Source: an uncultured Verrucomicrobia subdivision 3 bacterium
Lineage (GTDB): Bacteria > Verrucomicrobiota > Verrucomicrobiia > Limisphaerales > UBA11358
Length of the DNA stretch: 36,818 bases
NCBI GenBank assembly: GCA_903820285.1
Contig: CAIJGS010000317.1
Span: forward strand, 1 to 36,818
Direction of reading: 5' to 3'
Made by a program: the position numbers and the translations under genes. This document shows, in pieces, positions 16,904 through 25,146 of this stretch (position 1 is its first letter; each line of letters begins with the position of its first letter). The notes below the pieces were generated by a model. It had not been told where the DNA came from and did no database searches. It saw only the letters and a list, made by a program, of their open reading frames with translations.

Positions 16904-18391
16904 ATGCAAATTGGCATTCAAGAATTGATGGTGCGCAGCGGCGTGGCCTTTGGCACGAGCGGCGCCCGGGGACTGGCGACCGAAATGACGGATCGCGTCT
17001 GCTACGCCTATACCAAAGGCTTTCTGCAATATCTCGAATCGGTGGCAGAACTCCGCCGCCAAGGCGAGGCCGTGGCGGTCGCCGGTGACTTCCGTCCCAG
17101 CTCCCCGCGCATCATGGCAGCTGTCTGCCGCGCCGCCGAAGACATGGGTTACCGGTCCATTTATTGCGGTCACATCCCCTCCCCGGCCGTGGCCCTGCTC
17201 GGCCTCGTGCAAAAGATTCCCGCCATCATGGTCACCGGCAGCCACATTCCCGATGACCGCAACGGCATCAAGTTTAACAAAGCCACCGGCGAGGTTTTGA
17301 AGGACGACGAAAAAGGCATGGCCGCACAAATCGTCGAGCTGGACGATGCGAAATTCGATGCCGCCGGCAACTTCACCCAGCCCACCGTCATGCCCCGCCC
17401 GGTTGCACCGGCCGCCGGCGAAGCATATGTGGCCCGCTATTTGCAGGCCTTTGCGCCGGATGCGCTGCAAGGTTTGCGCGTCGGTGTTTATCAGCATTCC
17501 GCCGTGGGCCGCGATGTGCTCGTGCAGATTTTCTCCGGTCTCGGTGCCACCGTCACGCCGCTCGGCCGTTCCGATAAATTCATTCCCGTGGATACCGAGG
17601 CCATCCGCCCCGAGGACGTCGAACTTGCCCGCGACTGGACCAAAACCGGGCAATTCGATGCGCTGGTTTCGGCCGATGGCGACAGCGACCGCCCGCTCGT
17701 GAGCGATGAAAACGGCAACTGGCTGCGCGGCGATGTGGCCGGCATTCTCTGCGCCCATTTCCTCTCGGCCGATTCCATCAGCACCCCCGTGAGTTGCAAC
17801 ACCGCCGTGGAAAAATGCGGCTGGTTCCCGACCGTGCGCCGCACGCGCATCGGTTCGCCCTACGTGATTGCGTCCATGCTGGAGGCCTCCAAGTCAGGTG
17901 CCCAACGCGTCGTGGGCTATGAAGCCAATGGCGGTTTCCTGCTAAACTCGGATCTGGTCCTTGATGGCCAACCGCTCCGCGCCCTGCCCACCCGCGACGC
18001 CGTGATTGTGCAGCTCGGCATTTTGCTTACCGCCAAACGCACGGGCAAAAAGGTCTCCGAACTGGTCGCCGCCCTGCCCGCCCGTTTCACCGCCAGCGAC
18101 CGCCTGAAAAATTTCGCCACCGAAAAAAGCGCCGCCATCCTCAAGCGCTTCAACCTCGGTTCCTTCGCGGCGGACAGCGTCGCGATCGAACAGTTGCTCG
18201 GCAGCCTCGCCGGCAAAGTCACCGCCATTGACCGCACCGACGGCCTGCGCGTGACCTTCGCCAATGCTGAAGTGGTGCATCTGCGCCCCTCCGGCAACGC
18301 CCCGGAATTCCGCTGCTACACCGAGGCGGCTACGGAAGCGCGCGCTCTGGGTCTGAATGCAGATGTGATGGCCTGCCTGCGGCAAGTATAA
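16904..18391 (+). CDS. Phosphomannomutase/phosphoglucomutase
   Basis: A 495-residue alpha-D-phosphohexomutase that interconverts hexose 1- and 6-phosphates and so supplies sugar-nucleotide precursors. Expected motifs are present in order: FGTSGARG near residue 16, the active-site serine S113 in VTGSHIPDDRNGIKF, the Mg-binding loop DGDSDRP (D258, D260, D262), the sugar-specificity loop GYEANGGF near 344, and the phosphate-binding loop RPSGNAPEFRCYTE near 466. Length is normal for the family. Manno- or gluco- preference cannot be read from these motifs. The ATG lacks a clear Shine-Dalgarno. Confidence 0.93.
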   Translation: MQIGIQELMVRSGVAFGTSGARGLATEMTDRVCYAYTKGFLQYLESVAELRRQGEAVAVAGDFRPSSPRIMAAVCRAAEDMGYRSIYCGHIPSPAVALLGLVQKIPAIMVTGSHIPDDRNGIKFNKATGEVLKDDEKGMAAQIVELDDAKFDAAGNFTQPTVMPRPVAPAAGEAYVARYLQAFAPDALQGLRVGVYQHSAVGRDVLVQIFSGLGATVTPLGRSDKFIPVDTEAIRPEDVELARDWTKTGQFDALVSADGDSDRPLVSDENGNWLRGDVAGILCAHFLSADSISTPVSCNTAVEKCGWFPTVRRTRIGSPYVIASMLEASKSGAQRVVGYEANGGFLLNSDLVLDGQPLRALPTRDAVIVQLGILLTAKRTGKKVSELVAALPARFTASDRLKNFATEKSAAILKRFNLGSFAADSVAIEQLLGSLAGKVTAIDRTDGLRVTFANAEVVHLRPSGNAPEFRCYTEAATEARALGLNADVMACLRQV

Positions 18392-18441
18392 GGCATGAAC
18401 AAAACACCGGGTAATTTCCTAAAACTGATCAATAAACCAAC

Positions 18442-18678
18442 ATGAGCACGCTAACGATTCATTTGCCTGACGGGGTCGCCCGCCAGTTGCGCGAATGCGC
18501 CGACCGCGAGGGCGTTACGGTAGAGCAACTCATGTCCGCCGCGGCTGCGGAAAAGTTGAGTGCCATGCTGACGGTGGAGCACCTGCGCGAACACGCCCGG
18601 AATGCCAAGCGGGAAGATTTTATAGCCTTTCTTAATGACACGCCTGATGCGCCGCCCCCGCCTGGTGACGAGTTGTGA
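18442..18678 (+). CDS. Ribbon-helix-helix antitoxin-like protein
   Basis: A 78-residue protein. The N-terminus STLTIHLPDGVARQLRECAD is the beta strand and first helix of a ribbon-helix-helix fold, followed by the second helix (TVEQLMSAAAAEKLSAML). The C-terminal tail is acidic and Pro-rich (DAPPPPGDEL), as in antitoxins that bind a partner. No toxin-like gene lies next to it: downstream is a convergent asparaginase-like gene and upstream the mutase. It may be an orphan antitoxin or a stand-alone regulator. Confidence 0.7.
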   Translation: MSTLTIHLPDGVARQLRECADREGVTVEQLMSAAAAEKLSAMLTVEHLREHARNAKREDFIAFLNDTPDAPPPPGDEL

Positions 18679-18683
18679 CCCTC

Positions 18684-18717
18684 GCCACCTCTGGATGAAA
18701 TGCCTCCAGCCGGTGGC
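18684..18717. terminator. Hairpin between convergent genes
   Basis: GCCACC (18684-18689) pairs with GGTGGC (18712-18717), and inside it CTGGA (18691-18695) with TCCAG (18705-18709). It sits exactly between two converging genes, where a two-way terminator is expected. T-runs on either side are poor, so this is a candidate only. Confidence 0.4.
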
Positions 18718-18727
18718 ATAATTTCGC

Positions 18728-19219
18728 TTACGCAATCTCCTCAAACCGGTGCTCGCCCACATTTTTGCGGCTGGCGTCGGGATTAAAAATCTGGCCATTC
18801 ATGACGAGGTAAACGCCCGGCGGCAACGTCTGCACCGCGCTGACCGCCGTGCCCAGATTAAAGGCCGCATCCGTCACGCGCAGCCGCGCCGGCTGCATGG
18901 AGCCGGTGAGCACGATGGTCTTGCCCGCAATCCCTTTCAGCGCCCGCGCCGTCAGGATCATGGTATCCGTGCCATGCGTCACGATGATGTGCTCGGCCGG
19001 ATCGGCCAGCACCCGCTCGCGAATAAGGGCGCGGTCCGCGTCCGTCATTTCCAGGCTGTCTTTGCGCAGGATGGATTCCACCTCGTACGCGAACGTTATG
19101 TTGGCATGCTGGAGCAGCTCGGTCACCTGCGGCGGGCCCACTTGAAATTCGCTCTTGGCGTCAAAGTAAACTTTGTCAATCGTCCCGCCGGTGGTGAGGA
19201 ATTTTATTTTTGGGTTCAT
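18728..19219 (-). CDS. Single-domain asparaginase-like protein
   Basis: A 163-residue protein matching only the N-terminal catalytic domain of bacterial L-asparaginases, which hydrolyse asparagine to aspartate and ammonia. The nucleophile threonine is T13 in LTTGGTIDKVY, and the second catalytic motif is IIVTHGTDTM (near residue 80), followed by KTIVLTGSMQPAR. Full asparaginases have about 330 residues with a second domain that helps dimerise; here the frame stops cleanly, and one-domain relatives of this length exist. The start overlaps the stop of the upstream gene by 4 nt (ATGA), so the two are coupled. Substrate may not be asparagine. Confidence 0.85.
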   Translation of the reverse strand: MNPKIKFLTTGGTIDKVYFDAKSEFQVGPPQVTELLQHANITFAYEVESILRKDSLEMTDADRALIRERVLADPAEHIIVTHGTDTMILTARALKGIAGKTIVLTGSMQPARLRVTDAAFNLGTAVSAVQTLPPGVYLVMNGQIFNPDASRKNVGEHRFEEIA

Positions 19220-19755
19220 GGCTGGTTCGCCGCGCCAAGGGTGCCGGCAGTAGAAATGATTCCGGCCGCGCGGGCGATCGCTGTTACCTCGCCCGCATCC
19301 GCCAGATATTCCCGGAATAATCGCTCAAAGTTATTGGCCAGCGATATCTCAATCACTTCCAAACCTCCCTGGCCTTCCCACTCCACCAGCGCACTATGAA
19401 GTTGCTTATCCAGTGAATCCTCCTGGGCCTCTTTGGGGTCAAAAATAAGGATGTTGAACAGTTTTGGCAGGCAATCGTGCAGGTTTAGCAGCCCGCTTTG
19501 ATGGGCCAAAGCGACCATCTGTACCCGCCAATGCAAGGGAACGCTTTCCGCGCTTTGGCCGCGGAGGATGCGGGTATAGTCGGTAATGTTCGACGAGGTA
19601 AGCAGGGCCAGTTTAATCAGCCATGGTTCCGGCTTCTCCACTGCCGCGCTGGCTGATTCCGCCCAGCGAATGATGCCGTCTTCATGTATAAACCCCTGCT
19701 CAACTGCTTCCAGAACAATGGCTGCCTTTTCGGATAGCGTCATAGGGATTCGCAC
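19216..19755 (-). CDS. Hypothetical protein
   Basis: A 179-residue soluble, mainly helical protein (175 if started at the second Met). It begins MTLSEKAAIVLEAVEQGFI after the first four residues and contains PWLIKLALLTSSNITDY. No signal peptide, membrane segment or catalytic motif is seen. I do not recognise the family. Its stop overlaps the asparaginase-like start by 4 nt, so the two are probably translated together. Confidence 0.65.
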   Translation of the reverse strand: MRIPMTLSEKAAIVLEAVEQGFIHEDGIIRWAESASAAVEKPEPWLIKLALLTSSNITDYTRILRGQSAESVPLHWRVQMVALAHQSGLLNLHDCLPKLFNILIFDPKEAQEDSLDKQLHSALVEWEGQGGLEVIEISLANNFERLFREYLADAGEVTAIARAAGIISTAGTLGAANQP

Positions 19756-19830
19756 CTGCTGTCCAACGTCAATACGCCGGTTTTGGCAGCTACCAGAGCT
19801 GCAATTATTTTGTATGTGTTCATAGTGCCT

Positions 19831-20379
19831 TCAGGACATGGTCATTTCGTTGAGTTTAAGAACGGTGCGCCAGTTGCGCATCGTTACTGGCGATCCCGCC
19901 AGCCGGTCCAGCAGAGCTGGAGAAATTTTTGTGCTGCCCACCCCGCCGGGAAAGTGAATCCACAACGCATCCCCGACCTGGCGGATGGTCTCGCCACCGG
20001 CACAGCGTGCCCGCAGTTCCGTCACCGCCTCCGCCTTCGGTGCCGCTTTGGCCAGCGCCAGCATCACCCGGTTCGGTTCCAAATCCGATTCCTGGGGAAA
20101 CGGATTGCCCGCCACATAGGCGGCCCAATCCGCCGCCGGGCGGACAAGGACGGGAATTTTCAGCTTAAATTGGCGTTCAATCGTCTGCTCCAATTTACTT
20201 TCCATGTCGGTCGGCCGGGCCGCCGCTAAAAATACCAGATTTCCACTCTGAATATAACTCTGTACCTCGCGACCGCCAATTTCTGTTACCAACCGGCACA
20301 GATCAGCCATCCGGATTTGGTTGCGCCCCGACACATTAACGCCGCGCAATAGCGCAATATATTTATCCGTCTGTTTCAT
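19831..20379 (-). CDS. DUF1697 domain protein
   Basis: A 182-residue cytoplasmic protein of the DUF1697 family. Family hallmarks are the N-terminal YIALLRGVNVSGRNQIRMADL and VQSYIQSGNLVF, and the C-terminal RNWRTVLKLNEM. The length is normal for the family, whose biochemical role is unknown. The start ATG overlaps the stop of the upstream gene by 4 nt, and 75 nt separate its end from the next gene on the same strand. Confidence 0.9.
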   Translation of the reverse strand: MKQTDKYIALLRGVNVSGRNQIRMADLCRLVTEIGGREVQSYIQSGNLVFLAAARPTDMESKLEQTIERQFKLKIPVLVRPAADWAAYVAGNPFPQESDLEPNRVMLALAKAAPKAEAVTELRARCAGGETIRQVGDALWIHFPGGVGSTKISPALLDRLAGSPVTMRNWRTVLKLNEMTMS

Positions 20380-20894
20380 GGCGCAATCTCCAGTCGGGCA
20401 ATATCGCGGTTATGTTCATCATGCCAGTCGTAATAGTGGATGCGCACCTGCTGGCCAGCATGAATGATCCCGGCCTGATGAAAACCATTTTGCGCGCTGC
20501 CTTCCCGGTAGCTGAATTGAATGCCGCTGACCGCAAACAATTCGCCCACGCCAGGGCTTCTGCTCCAATCGGGCAGATGACCGAACTGGGTGACAGGGCC
20601 TTCCACAACGTCGCAATGCGATTGCTCCAGCGCCGTCCGGATATGCAGATAATTCCGGTATTTGCCGGCAAACCAGACAAATGGCAGCACGCTCCAGACG
20701 GTCAGGAAAATCGCCAGCGGCACGAGTTGTAATTTGGCCCAACGGCCAGCGGTCCGTGCCCCCCGCCGCGCCAGCCAGAACATTGCCACCGCAAAGGCGA
20801 TGAAAATAAAGCCGCCGGCCAGCGCAAACCAGTGTTGGAACCCGGTCTGCGTGATGTCAAAAACCACCTGGTATTTTGTCGGGGTATTAATCAT
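20376..20894 (-). CDS. Membrane protein with DUF3592-like domain
   Basis: A 172-residue protein with two N-terminal membrane segments (about 22-42, GGFIFIAFAVAMFWLA; about 56-76, LVPLAIFLTVWSVLPFVWF). The remainder looks like a DUF3592-type beta domain: CDVVEGPVTQFG, GIQFSYREGS, then GQQVRIHYYD and a C-terminal IARLEI. It is translationally coupled to the DUF1697 gene. The family assignment is from pattern only and the role is unknown. Confidence 0.65.
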   Translation of the reverse strand: MINTPTKYQVVFDITQTGFQHWFALAGGFIFIAFAVAMFWLARRGARTAGRWAKLQLVPLAIFLTVWSVLPFVWFAGKYRNYLHIRTALEQSHCDVVEGPVTQFGHLPDWSRSPGVGELFAVSGIQFSYREGSAQNGFHQAGIIHAGQQVRIHYYDWHDEHNRDIARLEIAP

Positions 20895-21190
20895 TGATTA
20901 CCGATGTCAGGCCAAACCATCTTTGGCTGGCAAAACGTTACCAGCCGAAAGGGTTTTAGCCTTGCACCCGTTTTTGTCGAGTCAATTGGCACCGGGTGGA
21001 GCCGTCAGATGGCTCTTTAAATCGTTCTGCAATTGGCGCCGACTGGCAGTCGGCGGTAGCGCGGATTGGAAAACCGCCGGGCGTGGAATCTGCCAATCCC
21101 ATTGGGGCGGCCAACCGTTGCGATTGCCAACACCAGCTTAAACCGGCCTTAAAGAATACATCAACCATGCCCGGTCACCGGTAAGTTTGC
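20895..21190. repeat. Gene-free stretch with hairpins and a dispersed repeat
   Basis: No gene is credible here. A hairpin GGCTGG (20925-20930)/CCAGCC (20941-20946) is followed by a second, GAGCC (20999-21003)/GGCTC (21011-21015), then TTTAAAT. The two-hairpin repeat described separately occupies 21035-21091. The stretch separates the DUF3592-like gene from the DUF4337 gene, both on the minus strand. Confidence 0.5.
21035..21091 (+). repeat. Two-hairpin dispersed repeat, copy 1
   Basis: The first hairpin GCCGACT-GGC-AGTCGGC is perfect (21038-21054). Six bases later comes the second, GCGGATT-GGA-AAACCGC (21061-21077), with one mismatch in its stem. It ends with GTGGAAT at 21083-21089. The same layout with the same 6-nt spacing occurs at 29294-29349. 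Confidence 0.8.
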
Positions 21191-21763
21191 TCACATCAAC
21201 GCATGCACCATCTGTGCAATCGCCGCCGCGGCCATGAGCATGGAGATGAACCACAGCGGCTTCTTCTTCGTCACCGTACAGATCGAGGCCACGGCAATCG
21301 AAACGCTGAAAAGCGATACGGACGTGGCGAGCATGCCACCGCGGAGACTGGAGGCATCCCGCTTGGCTTCGAAGGCTTTGGCATCGGCCATGGCCTTGGC
21401 CTTGTCGGCTTCATATTTTGAGAGATCGCTGACCAGCTTTTTGGCCGCGGCAGCCATGACCGGGTTGTTGGTGCGATCCATGATCTCGGCCAGCGCCACT
21501 TCATCCAGGTGCTGCTTGACGGATTTGGACTGGTAGTAGGCCCATTGATCGGAGGCCTTGATCTGGCTCATCTGCGTTTGGGAGCCGAATTTGGCCGCCC
21601 ATTGGGAGGCCACGGCTCCTACCACGGCGATGATGACCACGGTGAGCGACACATATTTGGTCCAGGCCTCACGCTTTTCCTTTTCCTTGGTGGCAGCGCG
21701 GTCGGCCTTCAAATCAATGATGAATTCCTTCAGCTCGTTTATCTCTTTTTCTAATTTGTCCAT
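21191..21763 (-). CDS. DUF4337 family membrane protein
   Basis: A 190-residue protein. A charged coiled-coil start (LEKEINELKEFIIDLKADRA) precedes a membrane segment at about 40-54 (VSLTVVIIAVVGAVAS). The family motif QIKASDQWAYYQSKSVKQ follows at about 68-85, then a long alanine/lysine-rich helix. Two hydrophobic segments close the protein (ATSVSLFSVSIAVASI and WFISMLMAAAAIAQMV). This layout matches DUF4337; its function is unknown. Confidence 0.88.
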   Translation of the reverse strand: MDKLEKEINELKEFIIDLKADRAATKEKEKREAWTKYVSLTVVIIAVVGAVASQWAAKFGSQTQMSQIKASDQWAYYQSKSVKQHLDEVALAEIMDRTNNPVMAAAAKKLVSDLSKYEADKAKAMADAKAFEAKRDASSLRGGMLATSVSLFSVSIAVASICTVTKKKPLWFISMLMAAAAIAQMVHALM

Positions 21764-21917
21764 AGTGCGTTAATGCTTAAAAATTGGAGTACGATAATAC
21801 CATATAATTCCCTGCATGCAAGAGGCTGTGCCCGGATACTCCAGGCGCCCCACATCCGATGGCAAAAGGCAGTGAGCGCGGCAGCCAGAGCTTGGCTTCT
21901 TCGCTGCTGTTTCAATT

Positions 21918-24200
21918 TCAATTCGAGGAACGGTTGTCACTGACCGGCCACACTTTGATTGACCGCTTGCCATCCGCGTTTTTTTCAAACGGGCCGGGAA
22001 AGGGATTTTTTCCATCCCGCTGGTTGCCAAAGTAATCAGTGTTGATGTGGAGCGGTGAACCGTCGGCGTTTTCGTAAGCACAATCGGAAACTTTCGCCTT
22101 GCCCAGCATGTCCGTTGACACCAGCGGGCGTTTCACGTCGTCGCGCCAGGCCTTGTCCTCGGCCAGCGTAAGATACCAGCCGTCGGCTTTTTGCTCCAGC
22201 TTCAGGCCGGCCTCAAAGTCGGGCTGGAGCAGCGCGTCCGTATCGGACTTTGCTGCCTGGGTTCCCTTGGTGAAGACGTTGCCGCCATAAAAACACGGAA
22301 GCACCGCCTTATCCAGCACCAGCCCGCTGCCGGGCGCAATGAACACGTTGTTATACAAACGGTGGTCGCCGCTGTCGCCCCGGGCCGCGGGATACATCCC
22401 GGCCAGCTCCGTGGCATGGGCTTTTTGGAACGGCGTGATGCGGGTGTCAGCACGATAGCTGGCAATTGACCCCGAAATCAGGTTGTGGATCAGGGCCATG
22501 CCTTGGGAATTCAGGGCGAACGAAATCCGCCGGGACAGAATCAGGTTGTTGGCAATCAGGATTGGACCGTGCTGCATCTCACAAAAGATATCGCCGCACC
22601 CGCCAAAGTTGTCGTGCATCAGGTTGCCCATCACCTGCGTGCCTTGCGCCATCCAATCCAGCCAGATGCCGGCGGCATTACCGCAACGGTAGATGTGATT
22701 ATGGCTGATGACGACATCAATCGCCCCGTGAAATTTGATGCCGGCCATCTCCGCGCCGCCGAAAAGCTGGCGGACGTGACAATCGTGAATTTCGTTGCCC
22801 GTGACAGTGCTGAACGAACAGCCCAGGCTGCCTACGATGCCGGTCTGCTCGCAATGATGAATGTGATTGTTGCGGACGAGATGACTGCCGACCGTCGCCT
22901 TGTTCCAGCCGTTGGTCAGCGCACGCGTCAGCGTACCAACATAACCCTCGGCGGATTCCGCGCGATTATCCCATTCGTCACTGTATTTTCCCAGCGCAAC
23001 GCCGCAGCATTTGGAATAGCAGATCTCGTTATCCTCGATGATCCAGCCCTTGCACCAATAGGCGGAAACAAGCCCGATCTGCCCGGCAGTCGGCGGCGCC
23101 CACGGCGTGGCGGCGTTGCACATCACAAACCCGCGCACCGTAATATAATTGACCCCGGTCTTCGCCGGCGTAAAGACGGTCTGGCGGACATTGATCTCCA
23201 CGTTGGCTTCATTCGGGTTCACGCCGGGGAACTGCCCGTAAATCACCGTGCTGTCCGTGCCCGTATTGGCCGGAGCGGATGGCTTGAAAACCAGACACAG
23301 ATTTTTCACGCCGCTCACCGGTTTGATTTTTGCGGTGAACGTCTGCCATTTCTGCCAGTCACCCGTGGCCGCCACCTCGCACACCCCGAGCAACTCGCCG
23401 CTGGCGTTGTCCAGATGCAGTTCGATCCGGCCGCCGGCGCCAGCCATGGCCGCTGCGCGAAACTCGATGCGACCGGTTTCACTGCCAAAATCCACGGCGT
23501 CGTAGCGCAGCCAGTCGTTATTGCGAATGTAGCCGACGCACTGCCCGCCTTCGGAGCAGGCCGCCGGTTTCGTGCCGCTGTTCGCCGTGCTTTTTTCAGC
23601 CGGAACCGCCGGTCCGCCGGCGCGGAAGAACGCGATGTTCATGAGATATTCCGGCCCGGCATCCACCACTCCATCCACGTTGGCAAACCAGAGCGAGGTC
23701 GGTCCGGCCGGCTTGAGCACGTCGTCAAAATGCGCCGCCTCAATGAACCAGTCGCCATTTAAATAGACGCAGCCGGTATGATGTTGCCGTCCATTCGGCG
23801 AAAACCAGTCACCGTGGATGAGGTCGGCATATGGATTAAACTTGCCAAAGAACGAATTAGGAATGGTCGTCTGCCAGGTGTCATTCGTCACCCGCTGCCA
23901 ATGTTTCACCATTTCCGAACCGGTGATGACCACCTGCTCGCCGGGCGCGGCCTGGTAAGTGATCCGGCTCTGGTCGGATGTGCCCCCGCGCGGCGGCGTG
24001 ACGCGCTCCCGGTAAACACCAGCGTGCACCGTGATGACATCGCCCGGCTGCGCCAGGTCGGCGGCATGCTGGATGGTGCGAAACGGTGCCTTTTTCGTAC
24101 CCCGATTGGAGTCATCGCCGCTGGTGGCAACCTGGAATTCGATCGCTCTCGCGGTTACCGCCAACGCGACAACAATTAAAACTGCGGCAAATGATTTCAT
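21918..24200 (-). CDS. GH120-type beta-xylosidase with nested CBM6-like domain
   Basis: A 760-residue exported protein; signal peptide 1-19 (ends VTARA). Residues 22-185 and about 320-680 form a right-handed beta-helix with GH120 hallmarks: IPNSFFGKFNPYADLI, HTGCVYLNGDWF, YITVRGFVMCNAATPWAPP, WIIEDNEICYSK, GYVGTLTRALTNGWN, QTGIVGSLGCSFSTVTGN, HVRQLFGGAEMAGIKFHG. The probable nucleophile is D515 in WLDWMAQGTQ and the acid/base E541 in DIFCEMQHGP, by comparison with the D382/E405 pair of Thermoanaerobacterium XylC. Between them and the N-terminal part, about 186-320 looks like a CBM6 (GGQCVGYIRNNDWLRYDAV, WQKWQTFTAKI), inserted before TVIYGQFPGVNPNE. Such enzymes release xylose from xylo-oligosaccharides. 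The actual substrate is not proven. Confidence 0.8.
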   Translation of the reverse strand: MKSFAAVLIVVALAVTARAIEFQVATSGDDSNRGTKKAPFRTIQHAADLAQPGDVITVHAGVYRERVTPPRGGTSDQSRITYQAAPGEQVVITGSEMVKHWQRVTNDTWQTTIPNSFFGKFNPYADLIHGDWFSPNGRQHHTGCVYLNGDWFIEAAHFDDVLKPAGPTSLWFANVDGVVDAGPEYLMNIAFFRAGGPAVPAEKSTANSGTKPAACSEGGQCVGYIRNNDWLRYDAVDFGSETGRIEFRAAAMAGAGGRIELHLDNASGELLGVCEVAATGDWQKWQTFTAKIKPVSGVKNLCLVFKPSAPANTGTDSTVIYGQFPGVNPNEANVEINVRQTVFTPAKTGVNYITVRGFVMCNAATPWAPPTAGQIGLVSAYWCKGWIIEDNEICYSKCCGVALGKYSDEWDNRAESAEGYVGTLTRALTNGWNKATVGSHLVRNNHIHHCEQTGIVGSLGCSFSTVTGNEIHDCHVRQLFGGAEMAGIKFHGAIDVVISHNHIYRCGNAAGIWLDWMAQGTQVMGNLMHDNFGGCGDIFCEMQHGPILIANNLILSRRISFALNSQGMALIHNLISGSIASYRADTRITPFQKAHATELAGMYPAARGDSGDHRLYNNVFIAPGSGLVLDKAVLPCFYGGNVFTKGTQAAKSDTDALLQPDFEAGLKLEQKADGWYLTLAEDKAWRDDVKRPLVSTDMLGKAKVSDCAYENADGSPLHINTDYFGNQRDGKNPFPGPFEKNADGKRSIKVWPVSDNRSSN

Positions 24201-24336
24201 CGGCGCAAGATATCGACGAAACGCCGGCGGTAAAATTCAAATTATGAACCGGAGGATTTTTATTTCATGGCCCACCAGGTAGCACCAAACAGCCTTCCGT
24301 TGGATCACCAATCTGGAAGTTGGAGCTGCCCAATGG

Positions 24337-25062
24337 TCACCGCCGCCCGTCGTACCACATATACGCCGCTTCGCGGCTGCCGGTGAGCTTGCGATGGTTG
24401 AAAATGAAACCGAACAGGATGCCGCCCATTTCGCGGGGGGTGTAGAGTTTCACCTTACGCGCGGAGGTTTTGATGGGATGCCGGTGGAGAATGGTGATCT
24501 TGAGCTGGCGATCACGGGCGATTTTTTTCAGACGCTGACTGAGTTCCAGCTCCTCGCCGGCATAATATTCGAGGCTGAAGCCGCCGGTTTCGCGGAATTC
24601 GGCCGTGCGCACAAAGATGAAGGAACCGGCCATCATTTTTTTGCAGCGGCTGATCCAGTTCCAAAGGTGGGTGACCAGTCTGGGACCGAGGGGGGCTTCA
24701 TCCAGCCGGATGGTGGCACCGCCCGCCAGGCAGCGGCCGGATGCCATCGCCTCGGCCACGTCATCAAAAAGCCCTTCGCTGGGATGGGTATCCGCATCCA
24801 CAAAGACCAGCCAGTCGCCGGTGGCTGCCGAAGCTCCGGTATTGCGGGCGCGGGCGATCTGGTTGACGGGCTCAAACACCACCTCGGCCCCGGCGGCGCG
24901 GGCAATGTCGGCGGTGCGGTCGGTGGAATTGTTGTCGCAGACGATTAATTGGAGGCGCCAGCCGCGCCGGGTAAAAGCGGCGGCAGCGGCCTTGATTTCG
25001 GCCAGCGAGGCGCCGAGGAGCTTCTCCTCATTGAAGGCCGGGACGATCAGCGAGATCTTCAC
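24337..25062 (-). CDS. Family 2 glycosyltransferase
   Basis: A GT-A fold transferase of 241 residues if started at GTG 25062 (VKISLIVPAFNEEKLLG). The frame extends upstream to an ATG at 25122, but the added 20 residues do not look like part of the fold. Motifs: PAFNEE, LIVCDNNSTDRT, the metal-binding DAD in LVFVDADTHPSE, and GGFSLEYYAGEELELSQRL as acceptor-side motif. No clear membrane helix is seen. Donor and acceptor cannot be told. It is divergent from the CvpA-like gene, 84 bp away. Confidence 0.9.
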   Translation of the reverse strand: MKISLIVPAFNEEKLLGASLAEIKAAAAAFTRRGWRLQLIVCDNNSTDRTADIARAAGAEVVFEPVNQIARARNTGASAATGDWLVFVDADTHPSEGLFDDVAEAMASGRCLAGGATIRLDEAPLGPRLVTHLWNWISRCKKMMAGSFIFVRTAEFRETGGFSLEYYAGEELELSQRLKKIARDRQLKITILHRHPIKTSARKVKLYTPREMGGILFGFIFNHRKLTGSREAAYMWYDGRR

Positions 25063-25146
25063 GGGGCCAGAATAGCGGGCCGGACAGGCAGGCCAAAGCC
25101 AAAAGTCCCTCCAAGAGTGCAATTTTGATCGTGCTTTTTCCGAAGG

